64,000 nucleotides of DNA from contig CM056997.1 in assembly GCA_029891345.1 (NCBI GenBank), positions 213,877,212 through 213,941,211 of the forward strand, written 5' to 3'. Made by a program: the position numbers and the translations under genes. Positions 48,020 through 59,800 of the stretch are shown piece by piece. Positions within the stretch are counted from its first letter, which is position 1. Each line of letters begins with the position of its first letter. Under the pieces are notes generated by a model. It was given only the letters and a program-made list of their open reading frames with translations, was not told the DNA's origin and did not search any database. The DNA comes from Dryococelus australis (taxonomy: Eukaryota > Arthropoda > Insecta > Phasmatodea > Phasmatidae).

Positions 48020-50257
48020 CAACACTTAAAATACACTAACTTTAACAGAAACTGAAATAGTTGCTTATGTGAGCAGTATAAATTCAAAAGTTATACCAGA
48101 TCCACCATGTGAGCGCTGCCGTCCACTTAAACCCGCAGGTTATAGGCCAATTACACTTTTATGTGCCGATTATAATATAATTGCTCGGGTTTGTGCGTCC
48201 AGATTAACCAAGGGATTGTCAGATATTATTGGTCCCGGCCAGACATGTACTGTTCCAGGACGTTCCATTTTACAATGCGTGCTTGCCCTAAGGGACATTC
48301 AATTACTTTCGTCAATACAACACAGTAAAATGGCCATATTGAGTATTGATATGGATAAGGCATTCGATAGAGTCGATCATAAATTTTTACTTCATGTTAT
48401 GCATCATTTCGATTTTCCAGCCAATGCAGTACAGTGGGTGCGGATGGTGTGTACCGGAATTTGGTTACGGCTGTTTGTTAACGGATTCCTTACCCTACCT
48501 ATTAAGCTCGAGAGTTCAGTTCGACAAGGATGCCCGCTATCCATGATTTTAGTTATTATCGCCATTGAACCTCTGTGCAGAATTCTCAGTGCCCGCTTGC
48601 AAGGATCCCCTGTAGAGAACTGTCCTTTAAATTAAATGCCTATGTCATTCAAATGTGTCGTTCGTTCAGAGCGGGAAATTACAGAGACGGCATAATGTCT
48701 GGACCTTTTTCGCAGTGTCTCTAATCTGCGAGCGAATGCTAACAAAACTGCCGTACTGGAGCTCAGCACGACCAGCGAGCCATTTGACGGACGTTTTTCC
48801 CTTTCGGAGGGCCGAAACTTTGAAAATATTGGGCATATACTTCCACGCAGACGCCACTCATATGTTGCATTATAATTGGAACATGGCAATAAATAAACTC
48901 CGTGCTCCTCAAATAGAAATGAATTATCGTCGTACAAATATTGTGCAGAGGGTTACTTTAATAAATGTATTCTTACTTGCGAAGCTGTGGTATGTGTCAC
49001 ATATATTCCCACTACCTCGTCAACAAAGTGCACAAATACTACAGATTGTTGGCCGCATGTTGTGGAAATCTAATATATTTAAATTATCTAGGACCCAACT
49101 TTATCTTTCCTTGCAATACGGAGGCCTGAGTCTAATTAATCACGTTTTGAAGTGTGAGGCCTTATATCAGTCTTCAGCAATTGCAACAATTTTGCGCCCA
49201 GAGGACATTTACGCAGCATTACAGAAAATGATGTGGTCTGAAGTTAGACGCATGCCACTTCAATACCGTCAGGCAAAGGAAGCACTCGCAACTCTAGTAG
49301 AACAGTTACCGGAAGGGACAGTCGCATCAGCGAGATATTTGTACATTCGGGCTTCCAAAACGTCGGCTGTCATACCATCTGTTGTGAATCGCATCCCAAC
49401 CATCCGTTGGATGCGCCCATGGAAAATACTTGCCGATACTAACCTTTACTCGGATCTTCGAGCTGCAGCATTCGGCTTCTACGATAATATCGTGGCAACT
49501 CAGCAGCGTAAATACAGCATTCACCTGACAGCTGACCCTACATGCCCGCTGTGTGGCAACACCCACACGGCCCTTCATTGGGTTATTTCCTGTGTTTATG
49601 CAGCTCGCACATGGCAGTGGTGTCGCGTACGAGTACGAAAAATAATTCGCGATGAACGTGGAGATGTCAGCGACACGCACATGCTTCATTGCGATTTCTT
49701 CACCTTCCCCTCAGTTCGACGAAGAGCTGCGGCCTGGTATATACTTCATGCGATCGGTTTTTTGGTGGACCATTCGAAACCGGTGACAGTTCAAAACTTT
49801 GTCCTGCTTCTTCGTCAATATAGGTGGAACATGGCGCGGCGTGGCACATTGCGTCAGTGGTACGGCAATTTTTTATTTTCATTCTGACGTTCACGCCTAC
49901 AGGAAGTGCGTGTATATTACCGAGGTTGGGTGTACACCGTGCGCTGCCCACCCCTCGGTCCTAACAAGTGTACAATTTAATGTTCCAGTAGTAATCGTCG
50001 ATAGGTGGTAGTGTTATAGGTCAGTGTCACGTGTCGGGGTGTACGCCGTGCGCTGCCCCTCACGTTAAATAATTTTTTATGTGTTCATCGACTTTGTCAG
50101 TAAAACCAATTCACCAAATGTTCATATCGTTTTGTGCCCCTATGTAAAAATTATGTAGATATTTTATTGAGTATTTTGTTATTGTTTATATTGTGGGTTG
50201 AGTGTGTACTGTATATAATAGGTTAAGGGTAAACGCCTCTGTATATCGTGTGTGATA
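48020..50257 (+). pseudogene. 5'-truncated non-LTR retrotransposon (LINE), reverse transcriptase region
   Basis: The first frame (48069-48632) begins inside the reverse transcriptase: YRPITLLCADYNIIARV, PGRSILQCVLALRDI, AILSIDMDKAFDRVDH (first catalytic Asp) and SSVRQGCPLS. A one-base loss at about 48625 shifts the frame, and the YxDD box expected at 48640-48650 is destroyed (it reads YVIQ). A short middle frame (ANANKTAVLEL) has one stop. From about 48815 the third frame runs TLKILGIYFH and on to a C-terminal knuckle CPLCGNTHTALHWVISC (CX2CX7HX4C), ending at 49887. A 3' UTR of about 370 bp contains two GTGTAC(A/G)CCGTGCGCTGCCC words. The endonuclease is missing, as usual for 5' truncation. 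The clade is perhaps L1/Tx1-like; this is tentative. Confidence 0.93.
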
Positions 50258-50258
50258 A

Positions 50259-50318
<60 letters not shown>

Positions 50319-50328
50319 ATATATATAA
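50258..50328. repeat. (TA)n tail of the LINE
   Basis: A TA microsatellite directly follows the LINE 3' UTR (GATAATAATTATATATA). It is likely the LINE's own 3' tail, or grew from it. Confidence 0.9.
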
Positions 50329-50386
50329 AGTGTGGTTAAGGTCGTGAACTCGCTATTTTTGACTCGGGTTCAAACCTTGCTTAAGT
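50329..50386 (+). repeat. tRNA-like sequence after the LINE tail
   Basis: AGTGTGGTTAAGGTCGTGAA fits an A-box, and ACTCGGGTTCAAACCTTGC fits a B-box, about 30 bp apart. An A run follows (50391-50397). Probably a small tRNA-derived element; no full cloverleaf. Confidence 0.6.
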
Positions 50387-50654
50387 ATAAAAAAATTTAA
50401 CTTTTTTAAATATCTTTTTGTACACAGTAGAACACCCACATAATGAAATTTAAAATAAAATAGGTATTAACAGTTATTTAAACTAGAAGTACAGAAAACT
50501 AACTAGGGAGTTAACGAAGAGGTTCAGTGAATTTTACGGAAAGTCTGTTTTTGAAAATCCATATGTCCGTAATTTTACGGAGAATTTACGGACACCTCTG
50601 GATAACATTTACCAGCACTTTTCCGTGAAATGAAAGAAAATTTTTAACAGTGTA
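50387..50654. other. AT-rich non-coding sequence
   Basis: Nothing recognised. AATTTTACGGA words repeat around 50530-50590. Confidence 0.4.
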
Positions 50655-51110
50655 GTTTTGGCAGAGCATGCTTAGAAAGCAGCCACGTAGCTCGTTTTTC
50701 TCCGACTTGGTTCACAAATTTTGAAATTTCTCAAATACTTTTTTTAAAATTAATCATAGCCTATGTCCATCTGGAAGAATGTAGCTTTCTAACAGTGAAA
50801 GAATTCTAAAATTCGGCTCTATAATTTTGATAGAGCATGCTTAGAAAGCATTGCTAAGTAGCTCATTTTTCCGTGACTTGGTTCACAAATTTTTTTATTT
50901 CTCAAGATTTTTTTTTTTTTTTTTTTATTAAACATAGCCTCTGTCTATCTGGAAGAATGTCGCTTCCGAACAGTGAAACAAGTATAAAAATCTGTCCTGT
51001 AATTTTGTTAGCGCATGCTTACAAATGCAGCCAAGTAGCTAATTTCTCTCCTACTTACTGGAAGAATGTAGCTTCCTAACAGTGAGAGAATTATAAGAAT
51101 CAGCCCTGTT
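50655..51110. repeat. Decayed tandem repeat, about 170-bp unit, 2.5 copies
   Basis: TTTTG(G/A/T)(C/T)AG(A/C)GCATGCTTA recurs at about 50657, 50825 and 51003, each followed by GTAGCT, CTTGGTTCACAAATTTT (first two) and TCTGGAAGAATGT(A/C)GCTT. Copies are 15-25 percent diverged with indels, so this is older than the homogeneous arrays elsewhere. Confidence 0.85.
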
Positions 51111-51983
51111 GTTTCCGAGATTAACCGTTACATATAAACAAATAAACAATGCCCATGCCATCCAAGCCTCATAAGAAATTTATTTGCATGGAAAATGTAT
51201 GTGTAGTTCACCTGCATTTTCAATTTTATTTAATGAAATAAAATTAGACTAAATAGCTAAGAATAACGACAGGTGAACGAATTGTCGGAATTTGAAATGT
51301 ACTTTACTTCTGTGACTTCCAAGTAAAACACCGGAACCTTACATTAAGTTAAAATAACTTCTTTGAAATCTCTACGGCTCAAGATTTTTAATTAATGTCC
51401 TCAAATTTCAATCTTTATTTGTTAGATATTTTGTATTTTGATGAAGTCGTCATTGAAATCATGTAATGAAACCTTGAAGAAAAAAAAAGTCTCTTGCAAG
51501 GTTTAATGGCAGTGTCGCTCACACGTTCTACTGGTGCGTGCGGCTGAAGTGGGAACACCAGTCCTGATCCCTTACACTTGTCTATGCTGTGTTCACGGCA
51601 GGCCAACTTGGCCAACGACAAACTTCGTTTATTTATTACTGGCATTAGAAGAATTTATCGCTGATTTGACCACTCAGCTTCTGTTATTCAGCGATTCGCG
51701 CCCAAGAACGTATAATCTGCATTACATACCTAATTACAAAAGTGAACTGTGGGTTTTAGGGTTACATCGTGTTCGTACACAGTATGTAGCAAAGCAGGCA
51801 TTAGATTTCATGCAGAAATAAACGTTATCTGCTGAACACTGACAATCGGGCTATGAAGTAATAAAGTAATTTCACTGACGCTTTCAAAAAAGAACACAAA
51901 GGACCTAGCACCATCCAATCTCCTCAATGCAACTTCAGTTTGCGAAACTTACGCAAGTATAACAGAAACATTTAACACAGACT
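51111..51983. other. Non-coding sequence, no gene recognised
   Basis: A 95-codon frame at 51534-51821 has no domain. No other feature. Confidence 0.4.
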
Positions 51984-52061
51984 CTGTGTGTGTGTGCGTG
52001 TGCGTGTGTGCGCGCGTGTGCGTGTGCGTGCGTGCGTGTGTGTGTGTGTGTGTGTGTGTGT
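51984..52061. repeat. (GT)n/(GC) microsatellite
   Basis: GT repeats with CG interruptions in the first half (GTGCGTGTGC) and a pure GT tract in the second. Potential Z-DNA former. Confidence 0.96.
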
Positions 52062-52771
52062 TCTTGTCTACATTTCTCTTCGATTTTATACTCGAGTGAA
52101 CAGACTTCGATACATATAAAGTGCGCTTATGATAATATTCTATCTCAAAAGAGTGTCCAATAGTTGTAAAGCTCAGGTGAGTTGCGTTTCCCAGTTGTGT
52201 TAACATTTAATAATTATTGCTTGAAACTATTTTTTCATCAAACATAAAAAACATATGAATTTTTTAAATTGCTAGTGAGAGAAAACATAAAAATTTAAAC
52301 GCACGTATCTATATTTACTGTACCGTGCAGTTTTAATAAATAGCCCCGACGTTTAAATTATCCGCCATGCATTTAATGGATCAACCAACCATATTTCAAT
52401 AAATTATTCACTTCTTCCAGAGCAATTCGATAACCACGATAAACATTAGCCCTGTAAATCAGTGCGCAATTTACTGACTACGTTTAGGGAACAGAAGAAA
52501 TCATCAGCAGATTACAAGAGGGAGGGGAAATTTCATCGAATATTTCACACAGCAGCGACTGACTGAGCTGCAGCGAAGCCATCGAAGATGTTCGCGCGAA
52601 ATATCTACTGTCGAATAGTTACAAACTGGCTCTCGAGAATCGAAGGGAAGAAGCTTACAAGTCGATAACCAGCCGTCTCGACGAACTTAAAAAGTCCTCG
52701 ATACTAAATTATTAACCAGGCAGATGGCGTGCAGACGTCTGCACTACAAACACTGGATCCTTGCTTTAATA
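52062..52771. other. Non-coding sequence, no gene seen
   Basis: AT-rich. Nothing recognised. Confidence 0.4.
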
Positions 52772-53025
52772 GGTTGTTTACGGTAAACTGCGCACTTTAA
52801 AAAGCCCTGTTACAGGTTCACTCGTATGCACACAGTGTATTCATCCACCATATGTAAAATTACCACTGTCATTGACATGGTCACTTTGTCAAGTGAAAGT
52901 GTAAAGTTAATAGAAAAATAAATACTTAACAAATTTCATCATTCTTACATTTACGGTCATGGAAGTACTTTCATCTGTCATTACCAAATTAACTGGGCAC
53001 ACGCCAGTCAGTGTATCCGTTTAAA
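52772..53025. mobile_element. GGCTGTTC-family element, long class, inverted relative to 18625
   Basis: GGTTGTTTACGGTAAACTGC at 52772 matches the family end. CACAGTGTATTCATCCACCA, TTGTCAAGTGAAAGTG and GGGCACACGCCAGTC match the reverse complement of 18625-19016. The right end is lost or merges with the SINE fragment at 53039. Confidence 0.75.
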
Positions 53026-53038
53026 TATACGCAGATAG

Positions 53039-53075
53039 GGTGAGTGAAGAGATTTGGACGGCTCTTAACATTGCG
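53039..53075 (-). repeat. SINE 3'-end fragment
   Basis: GGTGAGTGAAGAGATTTGGA followed by CGGCTCTTAACAT is the 3' end of the SINE body in reverse orientation (compare 36038-36060, 56818-56845 and 63822-63845). Confidence 0.65.
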
Positions 53076-53345
53076 TGTGGTGAGCTGTTGCAAGGTAAGC
53101 TGGCGTTAGCTGTGTGCTGTACCCTGTTGCTTGCTAGTTTACACTTCCGCCACTACAACTTAACTCGGCAGCTGACTCCACAGGCGCGTGTAATGTGTCC
53201 CTTGCTGCTCGCTTGCGAGTGGTCGGGAGACATTCAGTTTCACTAGACTGCACGATGGTTACTGGATCCTACTGTATGCACCGAGAATGTACAGCACTGA
53301 GCAAGCACCAGCTTACCTTGCAACAGTTCACCACACGCCATTAAG
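53066..53345. repeat. Inverted repeat with 50-bp arms
   Basis: GTGTGGTGAGCTGTTGCAAG then GTAAGCTGG at 53075-53105 is matched in reverse complement at 53308-53338 (CCAGCTTACCTTGCAACAGT then TCACCACAC). The match continues to GCTGTGTGCTGTAC / GCTCAGTGCTGTAC. One arm adjoins the SINE fragment. The roughly 200 bp between the arms are non-coding. Confidence 0.8.
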
Positions 53346-53517
53346 ACACACTGCATTCGAGGTGCTGGAACTGCAGAATAAGACTCTGAGAAGCGGCAGG
53401 GCGCGTCTGTTCGCTGATGGGCAACTTGGTTGGTGTGAAAGAAGGTCTTGTATATGTCATGCCAATAGATACGTAGGATGGTACACGGGAGTGCAGTCAC
53501 GTGCTGCTTACACCGAT
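53346..53517. other. Unique sequence, no gene seen
   Basis: Part of a 114-codon frame (53287-53631) with no domain. Confidence 0.35.
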
Positions 53518-53745
53518 GTGGGCGTTCCTAGTAGCCGATTGGCTGCGGGACGCTCTTCTGCGGGCCTTTCGTCTGATTGGCTACTGCATACTACGACATA
53601 TCCCTCATTGGTCGGGCTGCCGTCTGGCTGACAAGTTACTACGTGCTGAATAGCAACCGCCCTTCCCACGTGTTGCTCGTTAGTGACGTCATAGTGCTGA
53701 CGTGTCCGGCTGGAGTGCGAGCCGATATTTACATTCTGTGCCCTC
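53518..53745 (+). repeat. CCAAT-motif repeat, copy 5 (longest)
   Basis: It contains CGATTGGCTGCGGG, TGATTGGCTACTGC and TCATTGGTCGGG, three ATTGG motifs in about 80 bp, then GACGTCATAGTGCTGACGTG (a CRE-like TGACGTCA near 53684) and GTCCGGCTGGAGTGCGAGC. Copies 1, 3 and 6 carry similar blocks in inverse orientation. Confidence 0.65.
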
Positions 53746-54644
53746 AGAGGGAACCTTCCCTAGTCATTTCGGGGGTATTCTAACTTGTTTATATACATTT
53801 TAAACCCATTCAGACCCAGTGTACACAGTTATGTACATTATTCACGTGTAGGGAATATTTGGTCTGTACCGTACATTGCGAAGCTCAATGACAACTGGTC
53901 TTACCTGCGGGTAAATGATTCGCAAACCGTTTTACTGGTATAGTTCATAATTGGTTCACATAACTGTACCCTAACAAACAAACTAAGGCTCACTGGCTGT
54001 TGAAACGAAACAAATGTTGTGTCGAACAGCACGCATCATAAAAATGTTTCTTTTGCAGCACCCGATACAGTAATTGGGCCTGAAAGGGTCCTCAAGTGTC
54101 CTTACGTCCAGTTAACAATTCACCTTGCACAGTAGCACAGACATAACTACTGAACTACAACCTCGTATATTTACGTCAGTGTATTCGGTGTTGACATTCT
54201 CAAATTTTGGCAGAATGAATATTGTGACGTAATTAGAGTTCCTAGTTCCCTTGTCTTGCGTATGCTTCAGTGTGAAGTCGATAACTAGTCGGGTATAGGA
54301 GGTACTTTCGGAATTTTCTTTTTATAAACATAGACAAACTAGAAAAACCAATAATCCTATGGCGAGGAAACGTTCTTTTAAATATCCTATGGCTATGTAC
54401 TGTGTTCCCTGCTGGTTCGGCCGGGGACTGGCATCTTCACCTGGTCAATGACGTCTTGCCAAGCTGCTGCTGAGCGAAGCCATTCTCCTGGGTCGTACTG
54501 TACAAGAGAATGGAAAACGCGGCCGTTTCGCATTTCGTTTCTATACTCGGCTATACTGTGTCGTCGCGTAGACACACAGAAGGTGTAACAGCCTTATTAT
54601 GTCAATTCCAACACACTGCATCAAAACGGAGTGAGTGGCCAGCA
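53746..54644. other. Non-coding sequence, no gene seen
   Basis: Unique sequence, AT-leaning. Nothing recognised. Confidence 0.4.
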
Positions 54645-54800
54645 TCGTGTACGAACGTTGTTCACCAACCAGCGCCCGGTAACTTACTTGCAACGGCGGC
54701 CCCGCCAATAGGGGAATCTTCCGCAGCACGCAGTAGCAAATCAGAGTGAAAGCACAGCCAGAGTCTAGCGCCAGCCGGTCAATGAGTGGCCCCACCCTCA
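54645..54800 (-). repeat. CCAAT-motif repeat, copy 6
   Basis: On the minus strand AAGTTACCGGGCGCTGGTTG then GTGAACAACGTTCGTAC corresponds to the core of copies 2 and 4. CGCCAATAGGGGAATCTTCC (54712) matches AGCCAGTAGGGGAATCTTTC in copy 3 at 21979, followed in both by CA(A/C)GCAGTAGC(A/C)AATCAG. Confidence 0.7.
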
Positions 54801-55089
54801 TCAAAGGAACCATCACGCCATCCGACTTCTTTGTACTCACATATTCTGTGGCTAAGTATAGCGTTAACACTCACCAGTTGTGCCGAACAAATGATCCTCA
54901 GATACTGCATGCCTCGACTCGACAATCAATGGCGAAACTTACCTGCAACAAAGGGGCAAAAAAACTATTTCAGCAAAGCAAGGTAGTTACTGCCATAAAC
55001 ACAATACAGTTGCATGATAGTACACACACATGAAAATGAAAGCTCCACGAACCAAAGGAACAACATCATATTAATAGGTTGAGAGGGAG
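54801..55089. other. Unique sequence, no gene seen
   Basis: No domain in the frames present. Confidence 0.35.
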
Positions 55090-55345
55090 GGGGTGGGAAA
55101 TCGCGCGGTTGGCGTACGTAGAAGTGAGAGCGCTCGCCTCCCAACATCGTTCAATTCCCGGCTGGGTCACTCCTGTATCTTGGTATGGGGGAGTAGTACA
55201 GGGCGATGGCGCTGATCGAACTGGCCCTGCCCTTGCATTCCGGCGCTGCTCCATACTCGCCTCGCTTCACCCACATCGGCTCTCAACACCTCGTTGTTAA
55301 GACATCTCCACAACATATCGCTCTTGTGGGTGGAGGTGGAGCAAG
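55090..55345 (+). mobile_element. tRNA-derived SINE, plus-strand copy, diverged head
   Basis: The head CGCGCGGTTGGCGTACGTAG and the B-box-like CGTTCAATTCCCGGCTGGG (about 55149) are diverged from other copies. The body is well kept: TTGCATTCCGGCGCTGCTCC, ATACTCGCCTCGCTTCACCC and ACATCGGCTCTCAACACCTC. This is the only plus-strand copy with a recognisable head. Confidence 0.82.
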
Positions 55346-56817
55346 GCAATATTTCCAGCGATTCTATCAAATCCGTGTGTTCGTTTAGCCAGTTCACACT
55401 CCGTTAGCCGAACAAAATGCATCGTCGTTGTACCTGCTTCAAATTTTACTTTCTTTTTCGAACAATCTATAGCATTTAAGAAATCGTGTGAACAGAGGCT
55501 GCATGCTTACAATTTGTATCACTAGTAATTTTTTTTCTAAGGAAGTATGTATGCAGTGGCATGTAAGTGCTTCCACACTGTGTCAACAGGTCCGTGCTGT
55601 TAATCAATAACAAGCTCCTCACTGTAGTACATTTGGTTCATTAGCTTCCACTGACAGGCCAATTAGTGGAATGCATTCGTAATGACATGCCTCAGCAGCG
55701 GAACCGATTGTATGAGCAGAAATCATTACTGAACCAGTGAGTTTCGGTAACTGAAATATCCACTAAAATTTGAGTAATCCTACTACAGAACTGTTTTAAA
55801 GCCATTTCTGATATTTTGATTTCGTAATTCACCGTCCCAAGTGCGCTGACAGTAAGTACTAGACCATGGATAAATGCTAACGTGTGTTCAAAAAGGAAGC
55901 TCGTTAAATAATAAGGCTTGTAACCAATCGTCATTTTAAGACTATGAGATTCTGTATTTAATATACGAACGGCATGCTTAGCGCCTATTTATTATTTTGA
56001 AGTAGAGAGCTACAATAAACGGTCACGAATAAACAAATAGTTTAATTTTTCCTGTTCCTGCCACACAGTCAGAAAATCCAAACTTTTAAGTGGAAATCTT
56101 TCATTAAGCTGATCTAGTCTATAAATTGTTACAGATTCTTTGCGAAAATATCCGGGAGGTTTAAGCATTCTACACACATAGAGTCAAGCTTGCTGCTGAC
56201 TGTCGGCGTGAAATGGCACTTCACTATTTGACTGGACGTGACATAATCGGGAGAGATGATAATATATCGTGGGAAAAGCTGCAACTGCTAGGACTCAGCG
56301 TAACGTACACATTTCCGGCAGTTTTCTTTCGTTATTCGATGCCTTGCATGAAGCTATTACCCCATTTAAGTTGGCCAATGAGAATTCAGATTCTCTAAAA
56401 AGAAATGTTGTGACTGGCCTGTAAAGAACATCGGCCAGCCTAAAATTTTACCATAGAATCAAAAACAGTTAAAAACTAGCATTCATTGCAATTACGAAAG
56501 TTTTCAATATTGTAACTGAAATACATGTTTAAAAAAATTATAAATATTTGAAAGTATAATTACTACCGTTTTGGTACATACAACCAGAGTAATTATTGTA
56601 GTAGTTATGCCTCAAAGATTTTTTTGCAAAAATGTACTTCTGAGTCATCTAGATGGAAATGCGCTTAACTTTTGATTAAAAATAAACTCTTGAGAGTTGT
56701 TTTTATTAAATATTTAAATAAATACAAATACAAGTCACAATATATATGCATTATTCTTGCATAAGCATCATAAATCGTACTATTTTGACGGTTTTGGTAG
56801 TGTAGCAATTACATTAA
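55346..56817. other. Non-coding sequence, no gene seen
   Basis: AT-rich unique sequence. Short frames only, no domain. Confidence 0.4.
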
Positions 56818-57072
56818 GCTGAGTTGAGAGATTTGGGAGGCTCTTGCCAGTGAGGTCTTGAGAGCCTATGAGGGTCGAATGAGGTGAGAATAAAGCAGCG
56901 CCTGAATGAAGGGGCGGGGGGAAACGGGAGATATACGTACTATAAAACCCGCCGACCAGCTGCATCGTCCGGCACGATTCCCACGCGAAAATTCGATATG
57001 ACCCGGCCGGGGATCGAACCCGGTTCGCCTGGGTGGAAGGCAAGCGGACTAACAGCTCAGCCACGGTGGCCC
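56818..57072 (-). mobile_element. tRNA-derived SINE, full-length copy
   Basis: On the minus strand, GGGCCACCGTGGCTGAGCTG leads to GAACCGGGTTCGATCCCCGG (B-box), then CGTGCCGGACGATGCAGCTG, GGTCGGCGGGTTTTATAG, GCGCTGCTTTATTCTCACC, CTCATAGGCTCTCAAGACC and the CTCTCAACTCAG 3' end. At 255 bp it is the same length as 36038-36293. Confidence 0.9.
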
Positions 57073-58719
57073 TTGTAGGTATTAACGTTTAACTATATCG
57101 AGAGCCACTCTATCTGCCTTTGGCTGACGCATAACACCATTCGTAGTCTCAACACTTTGTTCTCAGCGATTATGGTAAGAACCATCCTCAGAGAAGACCA
57201 TGGCTCACTGAACCACAGATTGATCAGTACCGACCACATATAACAGTGTGTAACATGTTCGCTTTTTTGTAACACTGCTCCTAAATAGGCCCGTCCTCTC
57301 CCCTTTTGTAGTAATTCTTCGTTTTCGCGTCATAGTTTCAGTTACAGAGGTATTATTGGAAATGTTTGCTATTAGAAAATTGAGAAATTACTGGTTGTTT
57401 AATACTTTTGTATCTGCTTTTGACTTTGTGTTATTTCCTGCTTGCAAAAAGGCAAGTAGTTATTGATAAAATATGATGTTCCTGACTTTAAAACTAGTTG
57501 ATAACGCACAATTAAAAGTACGCACAAAAATACTGAACACGTAAAAAGTAAACTTTATATAATCGTACATTGTGAATAATTGCTATAAATCCGACATGAT
57601 GAGCCGAAAACGAAGAATTTCTGTAAAAAGGGTAAAGCCGAACGTCAAGATGCAACCACACGAGTGCAAGGAAAGTAGGTCTACACCACCTCGTCGCCAA
57701 AGTGTTACAACAAAACCACTAGGTCCTTGGTCATTTCGTTTATATACTGACGGTAGTAAAAAAACATTTTCTCCTCCACTCACGCCAACGCCGAGTTTTT
57801 GCGAGGGCACACGACCCCATTCTTGCCATCAAGCTGCGAAGTGATTGTGGGCAGTGGGCGACTGCGTGCAAAACTGCCGGGAATAGAAAGAAAAAAAGGG
57901 CAGCTCCGAAGAGAGTTTCGCTGCTGCCGGCGAGATACTGGGGGTGATGCGGGACCATTAGGGTCCAGATGGCCCTCGGAAAAACGTTTAAAGCCGGAAC
58001 CGCGCGCCACTAATCTCGACCATTGGGCGGCCCCTCCCCGGAGACCTCAGTTCTCCGCGGCGTGTGCGACCTGCACCACGACCCTTCCTCTACAACCACT
58101 CGCCATGGGGTTCCTTTCTGGAGCGAGCACTTCTCGAGGCGATTTCCTGTCCCCAGTGCAAGATACGGCCCCGGCCAACTTTATATAAAGGCAGAAAACC
58201 GCGGCGGGCAAAGACCTTCCTGCCCCAGAAGAAGAAACTACAGAATAGCTGAGCACACAGAAAGAAGCATATGCATCGATTTCTTGTTACCAGAAGAGCA
58301 GCAAATCTTAAATTTCCTATAAAGTACACATCTTCATTTAATCTCTCTCCTTGTCACCTTTCTCTGCTGTAAGTTTATGTTTGTGCGTGCGGCTCTGCAG
58401 GTAAGTAACAATTACTTCGTATGAGCCAAATGTTATAAATATTAAAATAAAATAATTTCCGCCGAGAAATTGATGTTTCTGGTTAAGTAACGACCGATAA
58501 ACAATATATACACTTTGGAAAGAATGGGGTGAACTGTAACAATAAATTATAAATACATACATAGAAACTAAAGATAATGACCAAAACCTGTTTATCAAAA
58601 CCAGGGGTGGGGTGCGAAGCCCCAGATAACTCAGAAGTGGAAAGGCGAACCCCCCTTGTCCTCTACACAACTCGGCGCAATGTCAAGAGAAATAGCGCGG
58701 CGGCGCATAAGTGGTTACT
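57073..58719. other. Non-coding sequence with a CpG-rich middle
   Basis: 57840-58260 is GC- and CpG-rich, with overlapping frames on both strands. A 90-codon basic frame at 57572-57844 (with RKRR and PPRRQ runs) has no known domain. It may be an unrecognised exon or simply composition. Confidence 0.35.
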
Positions 58720-59060
58720 GCTAGCTGTGCGAGGCTCTGTTGTTATGCTGTGCGATGTTATGTGGTTACCGCTAGCTGCGCGAGGCTCTGTGGCCACTGC
58801 TAGCTGCGCGACGCTCTGTGGTTACCGCTAGCTGCGCGAGGCTCTGTGGCCACTGCTAGCTGCGCGACGCTCTGTGGTTACCGCTAGCTGCGCGAGGCTG
58901 TGTGGTTGCGGCTAGCTGCGCGAGGCTCTGTGGCCACTGCTAGCTGCGCGACGCTCTGTGGTTACCGCTAGCTGCGCGAGGCTGTGTGGTTGCCGCTAGC
59001 TGCGCGAGGCTCTGTGGCCACTGCTAGCTGCGCGACGCTCTGTGGTTACCGCTAGCTGTG
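58720..59060. repeat. Tandem array, 28-bp unit, about 11 copies plus a diverged one
   Basis: Units begin GCTAGCTGCGCGA(G/C)GCTCT and end TGTGGCCACT or TGTGGTTACC. Starts run in 28-bp steps from 58771 to 59051, with a diverged copy at 58720. Two variants alternate over much of the array, so the higher-order unit is 56 bp (or 84 bp where a TGTGTGGTTGC unit is included). Confidence 0.95.
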
Positions 59061-59800
59061 AAATAAGCTTCCACCTCTGTATTCCTGAGTATTGTCCATT
59101 AACGTTTACTTTCAACTTTCCTGAAGCCCTGCTAAAGGCATACTTCCAGGATAGTCTTCCACCTCACACAAACAAAGCATAATCAAGTTTAGAAAATGAT
59201 ACCTAAGGGAAAATGCACCTCATTCATTCGCACTCAGTTTAACAATATTTTGCGTAATAGCTATTTCTAACTAAGCATTAATAACCCACATGTTTTCCCA
59301 CTATTTTATAATTATTAATTATAAATTAAATAACATAATTTATGGACATAAAATAATGAAACAGTCTATCAAAAAATAAGGTACCTACTTTTATGTTAAA
59401 TTGGTTGATTGCTGTCACAGTATCAGGCGATAATTGGGCCTGCAATTTGTGACATGTTTCTAAATGGCACCTTGTTCTTCAGGAGGTGTAAACTAACGAA
59501 TGGACCACTTTATATAGCAGCAAGAACGTAAGAATTTTTTAAATTCTAGTTGGACCTAAAATTAATCCGCGAATTCTTCAGGTCTCCATTCATAAGCTAG
59601 AACAGCAGCGCGGTTAGGGTTGATCCTAGAAAAGATCGCTGGGGACTAAACATCGCAAAATACAGTACTAACCGAAAAAAAAAAAAGACATTCATGTGTG
59701 TTATGTCTACGGTTGTTTACGCTGGTTCTGTATTAAATAAACCGTGTTCTAACCTCAAATGCTACCCAAGTCTGCTCTGGCAGTGCAGAGGAGCACGAAC
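59061..59800. other. Non-coding sequence, no gene seen
   Basis: AT-rich until 59750. Nothing recognised. Confidence 0.4.

Noticed and set aside
57572-57844. 90-codon basic frame as a small nuclear protein
   Set aside because: The basic composition alone is not evidence; no family or start context was recognised.
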